Assembly: GCF_027943255.1 (NCBI RefSeq)
Contig: NC_072895.1
Coordinates: 38,166,001 to 38,230,000 of the forward strand
Direction: 5' to 3'
DNA from: Anastrepha obliqua
Lineage: Eukaryota; Arthropoda; Insecta; Diptera; Tephritidae
Length of the DNA: 64,000 bases
How positions within the stretch are numbered: position 1 is the stretch's first letter; each line of letters starts with the position of its first letter. The position numbers and the translations under genes were made by a program. The notes under the pieces were generated by a model. It was not told the origin of the DNA, ran no database searches, and saw nothing but the letters and a program-made list of their open reading frames with translations. Below, piece by piece: positions 10,770 through 25,700 of the stretch.

Positions 10770-13700
10770 GTAAGATTTAAGGAAAAGCTTTAGCTTTAGT
10801 TTATGAAACTTTATTTTCTAAAATTATAGCCTATAATGATTACATACATTAAAAATATTTTCCTTCGAAATACTTTAGGAATATAAAGTTTTGGAATATT
10901 TGCAGTTATATTTAAAGACGGTTCGTTATATTTGTTTCTTATGACTTTTCTTTGCACTTTTTAAGTGGCATTAAAAACAATTAAATCTGGAATAAATGTT
11001 ACACTCCGTCTTATACAAGAGAATCCACGATATTCGTCCGCACTTGTTATTTAGGGTATTATAACTTTCTTCAAATAACTGTTATTTGTAGTAGTGCAAC
11101 GGAATCTAAATAGTTATAGGCAAATTAAGATATCCCTTGGTATTGAAATTGAGCATAATATGATAATAACCGCGGTTTTTTTAAGAAGAAGTAAAACCGA
11201 AGAAAACTTTCCATGAAAAAATCAACAAAAAGCGAATTTTTTTTTTAAAATGGGCATTCTACCGTCCTCTCGTGAGTTATGCAGCATTTTTGAATAACCA
11301 TATTAAAAATGTTATCTAACAATCTTGTATGATTTCAACCTCCTAATAAACATACTTGGTTAACACTTAAAAAATGATTGGAAAACGAGTCTCATTATCA
11401 AGTATTGCCTTCGATAACGAATGCGAAAATATGTTGGTCTTGGATTGGAGATACATATGTATGTACATATATGTATATATCTATCTCGATTCCTTTATGC
11501 TGTTCCATAAAACCGCCAGGAGAACAAACTCATAATACCCTTGTGTACAAGTGTGCGCGGGTATAAAAATAGTTTCAAATTATATAGGGTCCGGCACTCG
11601 AAGTGTAACCAACTTTAGCACACTCGCACAGGCATCAGCTGTCTGTTAGTTGGCTAAATGACAGTCCAGAGTATTGTTTACAAGCGCGCGGAAGCATTTT
11701 ACCGAGAGTAAGCCCGAAAAAAGAAAATCAGTAATGGATTTCAAACGTAAAGTGTGAGTGCATTATATTTGGCTGGAAAATCACAACCAGCGATTGTTCG
11801 TGAGCTCGAGCACCTTAAAGTAAATAAAGTTTTTTAGCGAAGTCCCCGACGAAGAGCCAATTAAATGGCGAAAGAACTGAAAATATCTGAACGTAGTATT
11901 CGCCGCATACTGAAAAATGATCTCAAAGTCAAGCCTCACAAGATCCAAAACGCGCATGATCTCACACCAAAGTCAAACTTGAAAGAGTGAAGAAGTTGCT
12001 TCGATTGGCCGAAAACAGTCAATTTCCGAACATTGTGTTTTCTGACTAGAAAATTTTTCAAATTGAGTAATTCGTAAACTCCCAAAACGATAAGGTTTAT
12101 TTGACCGACCGTTCATACGAGAACTTGAGTCATTGATTGGCCACCAGGAGGCAGCACCCGCCATAGGTAATGGTTTAGGCCGCTGTAACCGCAGATGGGC
12201 GCTCTCCAATCGTTTTCATCGAGCTTGGCGTCAAGGTAAATGCGAAATATTATCGGGAAAGTATTCTGGAGGTTGCTTTGAAACCGTGGTCAGACAAACA
12301 TTTCGGTGGCAGACCATGGACGTTTCAACAAGACTTGGCACCGTCTCACAAAACTCGATTGAACCAAGAATGGCTAAAGAACAACGTTTCGAACTTCATA
12401 ACGTCCACACAATGGCTCTCAAATTCACCAAACGCGAATCCGATGGATTATTCTCTTTAGGCCACTTTGGAGAGCAAGGTCCGAACTAAAGGATTCACCA
12501 GTCTCGAGGTGCTGAAAAAGGCCATTGTCCGCGTGTGGGCCAAAATACCTGCAAGTCACAATCGGGCAGCTTTCGATTCGTTTCTGGACCGTCTCAAGGC
12601 CATAGTCAAGGCAAAATGTGGTCATATCGAGCAAAAGTAAATTGATTCTTAATTTTGTATTATTTTCACACATTTTTTACTTTGAATTTAATAAAAGTAA
12701 TTTTCCAAACTAAATTTATGGACTTTTTAATTGGTTACACTTCGACCTGCCGGACCCTGTATATTTATAAACACGTATTATAGTAAAAATTTATGTTATG
12801 AAATTATTTGCAATCAATATTCACATTTTACCGTTATAGATCTTGTCTTCCTTCTGAAATGTTACAACCGAATGATGGAAATATCATGTCGATTTTAAAA
12901 AATTGCCTGGGAAAGGAGCTCAGCAAAGTTACAATGCCTGTGACGTTAAATGAACCACTGAGCTTTCTACAAAGGATATGTGAATACATGGAATACGCTG
13001 AAATATTAGATCAAGCTGCCAGCGAGGAAGATCCAGCTGATCGTATGAAACTTGTTGCAAGTAAGTCGTAATATAAATAATAAAAAACTCTTTGTAAATA
13101 TTTTACTTATATAATATAATATAATGTATGCATATATTTTTTGAGCATTACGTAGCAGTATTTTCAATTGCTTAAGTCGAAAATTAAACTGCTTAAAATA
13201 GTCTCTTCGAAACTTAAATTTACTAAAAAGACTAATGACAATGATGGTAAAGGACCAACTTTTTCTGTTGAGAATCGACGGACCTGGAAAATTAATTGCA
13301 CAATACAAAACCTTAAAGTTATTTATTGGAACATAAAATCTCCACTGTTAGATGGTGTAATTATACTTTTGTCGATTGATTTAATCATGAAAACCACTAA
13401 CCCACTTCAGCGAAGTTTGAAGTCAAGTTGTTCAAATGATACAGTAATACTTTTGGGCCAACTTATCCGCTACTAGAAAGTTAGTCAATTCGACGCCAAC
13501 GAAGTTGTTCGCATTCGCAGTTGCTTAAAGCATTTAAATCCATCATATGATCAAAAGCACCTTTATTAGCCTCACATAATTAATGGCATACCTGCTATTC
13601 TTAAGACTTACAACAAAGACAATGCACTGCTATCCATCACCAGCAAATTTCTTGCGGGTCTTACATCGTTTTATGCAAACTTTGCACTGATATTTATACC

Positions 13701-16700
13701 GACTGTGATCCCAACTTCTGCGGTGGGGGCAGATGCAATTTTAAAAATCAGTTACCACAAATTCGAACACGGTGTGTAACGCGAAGTTATCGAAAGCTGA
13801 CAGATCAGCATCTTCAATGCCACCTACTTCACGGCCTTTGGATGACTTTGGAAGTCAATATAAAATAAATTAAATACCATTAAAGCGACCTGCTAGTGGA
13901 ACCTGATTGACATATGAAAGGCACTCTCGGCTCGTATCTGAGGCACGACTTAATTCCAGGCCGTTATTCCCACTTACTTCCTATCCTGATGATCTTCAGT
14001 TCTCCAATTAAAACTTTAATTAGAAATACATACATATGTAGTTAAAATGTTTTTTTGGCGAGAATATTTCGAATCGATTTTTTTGATATTAATAAATATA
14101 AGTAGTCAAATATATCGCTTTCTAAGTAGCCGTTTTATTCCACACTCGCTCTCTGCAATCTGCTTTAAATTAATTGTGTGGCAGAATACGAAATGGTTGT
14201 AAAGTTGGTTTGTATATTAGACTTGCTCGTAGAGATGTATGTATGTATGCATGCCCATAATAATTTGACAAAACTCTTAAATTCGTGTTCCTGTTGTGGC
14301 AGTAGCTTTCTTCGTTGTGCCATTATGTTTCTTCCACGCGAAATCTTTATTTATTAAAATCTTCGTTAATTTCCTGGAACCTAAATCTTTGATAGCTAAA
14401 GAAATATAAAAAATTGCTTTCCTTATCCTTTTCAAAATTTAATTTTAAGTTTAACATTAAGTTTAAAATGTAATTATAAACCAGAGAAGACAAACACTTC
14501 CATATACGAGTACATATAATATATTATTATAATTTATAGTATTTTTAGTTTAAATTAAACGCTTTTCAAATTGAACGAAATCTTGTTCTAATGGAGCAAA
14601 ACCATGTCGAAACTAAGCGAAACATTTTACAAATTAAATTTAATTTTTTTCAAATTCAGTGAAATCACATGATTTTTCACCTAAAAAGCCAAAAATCTGA
14701 AGTCTTGACTTCTCTGCGCTACGTTATGGCCGCAAAAGTCAGTGAGAATCAGTCAAAATGTAGAAAACCACCTTTTCTACAAGTAGATTTTTCAAACTTT
14801 ATTATTGTAGCGTCACCTTCGGCAGTTGTTCGTTTCGCTAGTTCGTTCATTTCACTTTTATTGCCCTCATTATCAAATTTCATTTCAAATGTTATTTCCA
14901 CAATTATCTTCTCTACGGCAGCAACGCGCCGGGTATCAGCTAGTAATTAAATAATACTCCGTTTTTTGGGGCTGTTTCCCTGTACGGGAAAAGTACTTTC
15001 AACATGCAGATTTCATTAATAATGCGATTATTCTACTTCAGGCACTCCACAAACGCCGATCGCAGAAAATCTATCACATCAAACAACACAATTGAGTCGC
15101 AAGATGCATAGAAAATATTTTGCGTACGTTCTGCGTATAGCAGAAAAAAGTATGACGGAACTTATTATCTCGTAATACATCACTCTTGCAAATCTGTAAC
15201 ACACAGTTGTGAGTATTTATCTACAACAAAGTACATTACACAATACTTATCAAAAAATATAAAATTTTGAATTTTCAATGCATTTTCAAAAATATCCACA
15301 ACTGTACGAAGAATTAATTGGGCTATGAATTACAACAGGCAATTATTATATGGAAAATTTCGAACTCAAAAATACTCCCCTCCATTAGGCATTTCCTAGA
15401 TCGGCCAACGCACATTACACCGTGCTACAGTCGTTTTGTACTTTTAAGGTGGCATACTAGACATTGTAGATCTGGTCGGTACAACACAAAATAATGTTTC
15501 AAATTTTCCATAGACTCCCTAAAATGCAACTTAGTACTTGCACCTAGATTTTTGAGCAATAAATACAGTTATTGGGGAATAGGGGAAATTTTTAAACATG
15601 GCTTTGTGTTGTACATGACCAGATCCACAATCTTGCTTTGCAATCCTAAAAGTGCATGACATTTTTTTATTTTGTAGTACTGTGTTATTATTATATTTTA
15701 CATTTATATAAAGACATTTATACATATGTATGCATATTAATATACACGGAGCATAATTCAAAAGGTTTTTATAACCAGCGTTCGCGGTATCTGCATTGGC
15801 TTCAAATTGGGAACGTATTGGGAAACCATTCAATCCACTTTTGGGAGAGACGTATGAACTTCAAAGGAAAGACTTCAAATTCCTAAGCGAGCAAGTATCT
15901 CATCATCCACCAATTTCAGCTTTTCATGCAGAATCTCCTCATTATATGTTTTATGGCTCCATAAATCCGAAAATAAGGTTCATGGGGAAAAGTATTGAAA
16001 TTCAACCCAAAGGTGTTGTCACTGTTGAATTTCCCAGGTAAATACGAGTATTTATATATCAAAAATACAATAAAGCCTTTATAATTAGCCTATATACATA
16101 TATAAGTATAAGTAAGTGTAGAACTAAAAATATAAGTATAAGGAAAAGTACAGAAAAAGGCAGAAAATAAGATTTTAAAGCAAAAAGTATTTGTATTGTA
16201 GCAGCACAGCCTGGCAGATCGGCGAATTTCAAGTAAGTTTACCAAAGCGCATCCATTAAAGGTGGTGGCGCTAGTTCAACAACAATATTTTGTACATTCG
16301 ATTGTCAAAGCAAAGTATTGGCAAAATAGAAATTAAAGAATGAATTCGCTTCTGGGCTGACAGCCACATGGACACGGCGAAAAAAAAACAAATCAGCGGA
16401 TTGACCGATACCACCTTTAATAGATTCTATTTGTCGTTTACTCACAAGAATGATAGAATTCACGATTGCGCCTTCCGAATTCGCTGTGTCGCAAGAGCCT
16501 ATGAATAAACAAACAAAAGGTGGGCAAATTACTTGTTTTTGACGAAGATAAGTAGGCGAAAGCAGTGGAAACAACCAAACACAGAAACTATACACACACA
16601 CACACGTACTTTCTGCCACGGCGACTTCCGCGTAAAATCTTCATATTATATTATTGTAATTTGTACTTTCACAATTTAACACACGGCACTTCGTTTTCAT

Positions 16701-19700
16701 TACTTTGATTAATTTAAATCTCACAAATGACAATATTACCAAGCCATTCACTGAATTTTCACAAACATGTAATTTCTCCTCCTTTTGTTTGTTTTGTGTT
16801 GTTCATGTCAAAACCGCGAAAAATAAAGTAACTGTTTTTTTAATGGCGCCACCTTAGATACTCAATTCGTCTTGGTTTACTCACACACGCCGTACAGTTC
16901 CATAACTAAAAGCACTACCAGCTGATTGTCAAAAGACTTGTTATATCGTTGCAGAAAATCTCGTTGCTTTGTAGTTATGAAGCCACTGATAGACCCTTGG
17001 AAATTCTAAGATCTAACTTCGGTCAGTTTGAACAAAAACTTTTCAACGTGTAGGGTCGATTCTTATCCAGCCGAGTAGCATCTCCTAATCGAACCAGAAA
17101 ATTGTCTTTGAAGAATCAAGATTAAACTGTAGATTTAGTAAATTCTACTGCAATATATTCTGACTAATATCCATGCATTTTCATAATTCTTTAATAAGAG
17201 TCTCAGTCTCATTTGACATCACACTTTTTAGATAATGGAAAGGTTTACTTATTTATTTATTTAATTTCGTCGAAAAACACAAAAGTGCTTACTGACTATT
17301 GGCTTAACGCTAATATAAACCATTTATTAACAAAATAACAAATAAAAGGAGCCAAAACTAAAAACTAAAAATGAAGCATTCAACAGAGAAGATAATTGAT
17401 TTTTAGTAATTGCACAATCTAACGATTTCGAATTCGAGATCTCATTAAATTCGCGAAGAGTCCGAGCAATAGGTGCATTTGTACTCGAAATTCGTTTTTA
17501 ATATCTTGACATAGGGGTAAGAGCTTCTTAGAGTTCTCGCCGGAATAAGAAAGTTAATGCGTTGCAAAAGAAACGCACAATCAATGTCACCTTGAATTGA
17601 ATTAAACATAAAAGAAAGCGATAGAATCGACTTTCTGTACTCAAGCGACTTTAATCTATTTAATAACAATCGGGAGTTATAAGAGAGAAATGGTACAGAA
17701 AATTTAAAGATCTTAGGGCAAATTTAAGAGAGGTTCTATTCTTGCGATAGCAAATTAATGATAACGTCTCCAAATTAGTGAAGTATTTTCCAACCTTGAC
17801 CAAACAAACGCGGTGAACAGTAATTTCATCGTGTAAGCGTCTGAGAAGTTCGCACTATTACGTCTAACAAAGCCCAAGATCGAGTATGATTTTAAGAAAA
17901 TATAATTGATATAACTTGAAAAAGAAAAATTAGTGACAAAAAAAGTTGTTGGTCTATAAGCCAAATTGCAAACCCTTGTTTCAAAAATTTCTTGACATTA
18001 ATCCATTCGACGCAATTGCCACCGAAAGTTGGCAGCATCACTTTAGGTAGAAGTACAGTCTGTGTCAGTAAAAAGGAACGGCGATTATTCATGAAGTATA
18101 AAAGATATGGTATATGTATATATATTTAAAATTTGTTTACATGAAAGTATGTACAAATTACTCAATAAGCCGTGTAATCTTCATCGTTGTCGAGTATTGC
18201 CTGGCATCTTCTTCATGCTTTGAACCAGCTTTTCTGCGTACCTCGTCCACAAACAGGACTAGATTTTGCGAACTTGACGCACGAGTTACTTTCCGGCAAG
18301 ATGCCCTTTCATAGCCCCCACACATTTTCAATGGGGTTGGCTCCTGGGGACTGGGGCGGCCCGTGCAATACTGCGAAGCCATTTTCTTGTTTTGTTGTTT
18401 CTCAATGTGTTTTTCTGAGAGCAGTGGTTTTGATGATGTCGGACGGTAGGATAAGTTCGCCTCCTTCAGTCGACGTTCGATGATGTTGATACTCACATAT
18501 ATTCCCTTTTTAGCACGAACTGATTGTGCTTGACGTAGTCACAAAGAAGGGTTCCGCTTAAAAAGTTGGACGATCCCTTTATCCTCCTTTTTTGTCATCA
18601 CTCGCTTCAAGCCGCGCTCGGAAAAGTCATCAACATCACAACAGACTTTGTTGATTACTTCTGCAGCCGTGGTGTAAGATTATTTCGGTCGTTTCGAATG
18701 CGTGCATAAAAATACCGTCTCACTCATTTTTGTTTGGTTGCGTGTACGGGAAAGTTTCGAACGACACTAACCTGAGTTAGCACTGGCATCGTAAACCTTG
18801 AGTGGGACTATTATGCAGCAAAAAACCGAAATATATCTTAAAGTTACAAGAAAACAACCGGTTATTTTCTTCTAACACAGAGTGTATATAACAGTACATC
18901 ATTACTTGCGGCAATTGTGCCTGATTTAACGGGATTGGAGGAAAGGAATTGTTGCGCCTTTCGTGAATTAAAGACACTACCTGAATAAATGCTTCTACAA
19001 ACTCCTTCCAAATGTTTTTCTCGAGATACCTGGTCCCAACCTCTTCTTGTAGCACGAAATTCTACCCCCATTAAAATCAGTGATTTCAATTGAACACAAA
19101 AAATAAGATGACCGTTTTTTACATGGATGAAATTAGTGACTTCTAAATGCTTCAAATCATAATCCCTAAAACGAGGTTGTCCTCAAACAGGATTAACTCG
19201 ACGCTTTGCTTTATGTTTTATTGGAGCTTGTTTTTTCGTGGGCGGCCCCAAGCCCACCAACCAATTGATTTGACCTTATCTATGTGGCTTCAGACCTTGA
19301 AACTTAACTATCGACACAAAATCAACGATTCACAATACACAACGTCGCCTTGTAACGGCATAAAGCAATCGAGATAAATAAAGACATACATATACATAAG
19401 CATATAGAAGGCTCAGAATTGCGAGAGGAGTCAATTTAGCCATGTCTCTCCGTCACTCAATGAAACTTGGTACACATATAATATTACTGCTCTTCAAAGT
19501 AGTATGGTATTGAAAATGAGTGAAATCGGTCAATATAACGACGTCTATCTGCTATACGTTAATTTTCATAATATATGAGTTCATATGCTAACGCTTGCCG
19601 GAGCTGATTTGCTGATTTGAATAAAACTCGAAAATTTATGAAAATCTCAATACGAAACTTTCAGGCTATTAATGGTAAAACTATCAAAAAATTCTTTTTA

Positions 19701-22700
19701 AAAAGTATTTTTTAATCCTAAAAATTAAAGCAAAAATTATGAAAATGTTATCCGTTCCTATTAAGTATTTGACTTTAAAAAACTTAATTTTTAACATCTT
19801 AAAATTAAAGTTTTTTTTATTTTTTCAGTTTAGTTTATTTTATATATATTGTAGGTATTATACTCAAGCTTACAAATAAACCAATTTTCAGAAAAATTTA
19901 AGACCATGTCCAAAATGCTTACGGTCAAGCGCGGTCAAATATAGCATGCCCTTTTTTTCTTATTCTATTTTTCTCTTTCACATTTCTATATACACATACA
20001 CATATATTGTTATAATTCTAGATGGAAAGAAGCTTACACATGGAGTAATGTTAATTGTTGTGTGCATAATGTAGTTGTGGGTAAACTTTGGATTGAACAG
20101 CATGGCACAATGGAAATAAGGAACCATTCGAACGGTTATCGCGCACATCTCGAATTCAAAGAAACCAATTCTTCCAAAGAAGCCAACCAGGTGTTTGGAG
20201 TTATAGAAAATGACCAGTAAGTATAAACAATTGTACACCTATTAATGTTTTATGTATCTTCATACAGATGTATGTATTTATTAATACACTTTGGCTTCTG
20301 AACACTCCGCCGAGTATTTACCTATGAAATTTTACGAATCTTCAGCCCTTAGCTGGAACACAGAAATTTGTTAGAGCGCAGTTATCGCGAACGCGGGCAT
20401 AATACACCTTATGAACGAAATGTTAACCTCTACCTACGTATAGATTAGATTCGGTTACGGTGGTTACTACTCCCCATGATGAAATTGCGGAACTTATTTA
20501 GGCCTGGAGGCCCATTAATTTGGGCTCAAATATCTAATATGGCGAACCCACTTCCTCTACTTCTAATAAACGAAGGAATATTGTGGATGGCTACGGATTC
20601 TAAGTCTGACAGCCAAGCAAAGAAGTAAGAGTTGAGGCAGCGGTGTTGCGTTTCGACAAGAGCGGGACAGTGGCAGAGGAAGTGTTCAACGCGTCCCACG
20701 TCTTTCTTGTTCCTGCAGCTGTGACAGAAGTCATTAGAGGAAAATCCCATATGTTTCCTACGCGTTTCCATTAGACAGGACCCGGTGACGCTACTAACTA
20801 CTGTACTGATGGAAGATCGGTGTTGATTGATGAAGGATTTAGTTCTGTGTTCATTCCTTCTAGGTCAGATCTGTTAAGTTACTCATAAGTGGCCCATCCA
20901 CTGTTAGCCTGTGCGATATAGACCGACTTGATTCAGAGCTTGCTTGAGGATAAAAGGCTGCCTAAAATACGGGGCATAGTTAACTGATTTATGTTCAGTT
21001 CTTCTCTGAGTCAGTTCTTCACGGTTGTGCTGCAACAGGCGAGCCCTTGACTCACCACGCAACTGCTTTTATAACTCGGCTCGAAAGACCCTGCAGTTGT
21101 CAGATAGTCGTAAGTCTAGGTTCAGCTACAGTACTTCTGAATGTATGTCACTGCCGATCCTATTGGTAAGTCTTGAGCCGTCAGTGAAGATACCACTGGT
21201 GCCCCGGGCTCTTGTCAAGATCAAGGTTCTTAATAGTATCCCATTCACATCTTGGTGAGCTTCGTGTGGAAAAATTATTTATAAAAACCAGAACTGTGGA
21301 GTAGTGTTACTTGTGACCGTTTACTGTGACCGCTTTTCTTGACCTGTTTTCGATGTTTCCGTTCCGGTTGAGTTTATGGCCTACAATAACCGCTGGTTCG
21401 CTTTACGTATCTGATTCCTACTATGAAACTTTCAGGCTTTACTAAGCATAATCTCAGATTTAAATCTTTGGTGTAAAATCATTTTCAGTATGAAATCCGA
21501 GGAAAGGCCAAAGCCATTGAACGATGCCGGAAAGATTGACTACCGAATGCATATAATCGATTAACTATTCCAGCAACTCTTCCTCTAACAATATGCCAGA
21601 ATGTAATTTCATTTTCAAGGCGAATCTATTCAAGTTAATTGCACTTGAGCAGCAACAATGTTTGCATGTATTTTGTTTTTGTAAAAGTGATTCTTAAATC
21701 TCCATGAGAATGTAAACAAACATACAAAGCAAGGACAATGAGAACACAGGATCTCTGCTCTAGTGCAATTATCTTGAATGAATTCGAAACAAATTTAAAA
21801 AATTTAAAATTTTGCCACAAAAGGGATTGAATGGGGCAACACATTTTTATAGGTATCTATTTAATTACCGCGGTGGAATGTATTTCAGAGAAATGTGTTC
21901 AAAACAATAATTTCGTTTCACTGAATTTTTTTTTTATGTGCATATGTGGTTACGGACCTAAATACATATATATGTATGTATGTTTATTTTTAAGTTTTTC
22001 TTATTTTTCATAAACAAACCACCGGACATTCCAGGACTATGAAACATCAGCAAAAAAAAAAAAAGAATATTTTAATAAAAATATGGATTGAAATTATTAC
22101 AATATTTAACTTTTTTTGAAGTGTAAATTTCAAAGTTAAAATTTTTGTTTATGTATTGGATTCTTGTGTTTTTAGGAAAACAATATTATATCGGTTATAC
22201 GGAAAATGGAACGAACTTTTGAAATGTACATCCGAAGAAGACTACCAACGGTATATCCAGCATAAAGTTGATAAAGAAGCAAACACTTCCCATGACCATC
22301 ATTCTCGAAAGATATTATCAAAGTTAAATAGCTTTAAAATGTCGTCATTTCTCAGCGTTAGCATGCAAGATGTAAGCTTTCGGAATTTCTTACATCATTA
22401 CATTATTCTTTGAGTACATAATAATATAGCCACAATCACTCAAATTCCGGCACGCGATTATAAAGAAGCTTTCGGTCGGTTAACGCTTGCAACGATTTGT
22501 AAAGTATATACATAAAAAAGGTATGATCAGATTATGTCATTTAGAGGAATGAATTAGTTTTTTGTACGGTAAAAGAAGCCTACAAATATCGCACAGAATG
22601 CTTCAAATTATCATTGTGCATTGGGGTGGCTCCATCCAACATTCTTTTCAATCGAAATATAATATTAGTTGTATTTTTTGATCAAAAATAAGTTTTTTTG

Positions 22701-25700
22701 TCTAACATGCGACCTGCAAAAGAAGGCTTAAAAACGATGGTGGTACCATTCGGAGTACGTAGGTTCGTATCTTCGCACAAGAAACACCAAATTGAAGAAA
22801 ACGTTTTTCTAATAGCAGTCGGCCCTTTACAGGCAATGGCAAACCCATGAGTGCATTTTTGCCATTCAAAAATTACTCATTAAAAACCAGCTAGCGTTCG
22901 GTGGCGGCATAAAATTGCAAATCCATCGATTTGTGGAAATATTTATATCAAGACGCACACCACAAATAGGAGGAATTGCTCGGCCAAACAAAGAGAGTAA
23001 ATTTTACTGAAACATTTAACTAAAATGTGTGTGGCCGGGACCGAACACAGCCCTCCTTACTTGATAAGTAGATTGCTATTTCTCGAATTGTTTTGAAATT
23101 TTCTGAGAACGGTCTTCATAAAAATAGGTATCTAAAGAAAAGAATTAAAAAAAAATTTAGTTGATACAGTTTAAGAACACATAAAAGTAAATAGGCAAGT
23201 CAGAGTTAGGATAGTTTGCCTGACACGGCTGATATAAAGTGAAAAAATAGCTGAGTTAGTACAATGTTAAGTAGTTCATGAATTTACTATAATATATCAC
23301 ATGGCGTTTAAGGTAAGAAAAATTGATGGCTCTCGAGCAGTTGGTATAAAGTAGATCGGGGGCATCGATTTGTATGTCAGTATAATACACAATTTCATTA
23401 GTTATTCTGCTTTTAGATAGGTAGGTGAAATCGTTGAAGGGCCAGTTTGGCACGCCTCAAGTAGCACCAAAGCGCCGTTTTGATACCATTATGAGACCTC
23501 CAACATGCAGATATCTACAACCAGCCAGAGCTGATCATATAATGGAGAAGATTGGTGGGATTTAGGTTGGAGCACTGCCCCAGACTGTAGAAGAAAGGAG
23601 CACCCAGTGACCTTAATCATCTAGCTGGCAAAGCCGGACACTTACAGAGAAAGTGCTCAACAGTCTCCTTCTGTGAAAGGTCCCCACAGCTTCTGCAATG
23701 GTGGTTAAATGGTAACCCTAGCTTTTCCGCGTGTGGGCCGATCGCTCAATGACTGGTAAACACAACTACGAGCTTGGAAATTGAATGGCAGGGAGTCCCC
23801 AGAATTTTCTGAGTCCTGTGTCTAGTCTACTGGGGCCAAAGGTTTTTCGAAAGAGCACATGAAGAAATGGAGCTTTATCGTTTCTGCGTTTTCCTGAGAA
23901 ATAAATAAATAACAGTGAGAGGGATGCCGATGGCCGGGTAGGAGGTTTCTGAGACCAATTCAGTCCCATTCCTGGCAAGCTTATCAGCAATTTCATTTCT
24001 CTCTATGTTCCTATGCCTTGGAGCCCAGATCAGAGAAATGTTACCTGCACACCCAAAAGATTTGATCTCCTATTCTGCTTTTACTTTTCTTTTTGTCGAT
24101 CGATACCGGTTTTGAATTGAGAGAATCTATCCGCGAGATAATCAGCTATATTTTGACATGTTATAAATTTCAAAAGGTAAATATGGGACCAGTAAAAAAA
24201 GTAGTCTTAGATAGAAATGTCGTTTAAACAAATTAAACAAATCCTTACAATTAAAATGGGTGAAATAAATTATTGTTTCAATGATAGAAAAAAATTTGCA
24301 AAATCAAAGCAAATTGACCAAACAGTGCGGCTGAGATGAGATTGTGAATCTATAATGTTACGAGTGTTACTCAAAGGATAAATTTAAAAGTATTACTCAA
24401 AAATTTAAAATTAGTAAAAAAATTTACTACAATAATTTTAAATTGAAAATTTACTAATTTTCCATTTTCCTTTTCACTCAGGATCAAATCGATACAACTC
24501 TGCTGGAGAGTTTAAATCTTAACAATGACTTGAGCCAAATACCTGCCGATACGAAATCAGCAATATTGTGGAACGCTAACGTACGTCCTGAAAATAGTAC
24601 AAAGGTAAATAAATTAATAAGTTGATTTTTTTTTTCATGTAATATTGTGACGATTACTTTCATGCAATACTGAAATTACCCATATTAATCCCAATTTCAC
24701 AAAAAAAAAAACAAAAACAAAAAAAAAACAATTAGAGCATTGTAAATTGTGATACGACTTGCCAGAACTGGTTACAACCGTTGGCTCAATGTAGATGTAT
24801 GTAGTTAGGTTAGGTTCGATGATTGCCACCGAGAATAAAAGTGCTCACTTTGATCTGGCATCCTGAATTCGTCCATTATGGTAGAGATATGGTTCCGATC
24901 CCACACACAAAATTTCGTGGCATCACGTTGTTAAAAAAACGGTATATGTACACCATTGGGAATTCTACAGTGGCATCGAATAGCGGGACCAGCAGGGCCC
25001 CGGAGTAAGTGGCTTGAAGAAATCATTATAGTCATACTCGTAATGGGTACCGAACTTTGTTTGCCCCGACAGGTGGCGTCGGAGCCGAACGAACCATTGA
25101 TTAATTTGACACATGACTCCCTCAGCAGCTTTACATACAATAGAGGGCATGGTATGTAAAATAATTCAAATTGTGTTCCATTTTAAATAAATTTTGGGCG
25201 GCACCAAGTTCGCCGGGTCTGATAGTAATTAACAAAATAACTACTTTCAATTTAATGAATTCTCATATCATCCTGTAGCCAGAAACACCCTGTTAAAAAT
25301 TTGAAAACGAAGATGTCTTCTCCTCCAATATTTTTGAATTTTTGATTCCAAACACAGAACTAACATACATTTTATTGGTTTAATCTGGCTGCTACGGAGA
25401 AAAATTTCTGCAGCGGATTTATTTGAATTTTTTTTTTTAATACGAAATTCTTATATACATACATAAGTAACTAATTTCAAATGTCTAACAAAATTAATTT
25501 TAATGAGATTTACTTCTGTGTCTGTTAGCAAAGCAAAATTTATTATACTCGTATATATTATTTAAATATTGTTAACATGCGATCCTCTGTTGGCATTGAT
25601 ACTAAATCATATATTTTTACGTTAGTATTATCATTTCACAGATTTCGCAATGCAACTTAATGCCATAGATCCAAAAGTTAGCCTCAATACTTTGTGTCCC

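Noticed and set aside
14669..14950. 93-codon ORF as a gene
   Set aside because: Ser/Phe-rich frame in an intron ending at a possible Helitron terminus; no recognisable protein family.
25642..25649. CAG at 25639-25641 as the ORP exon 7 acceptor
   Set aside because: It would discard the in-frame YYHFTD residues that match ORP1/2 and still would not fit the phase left by exon 6.
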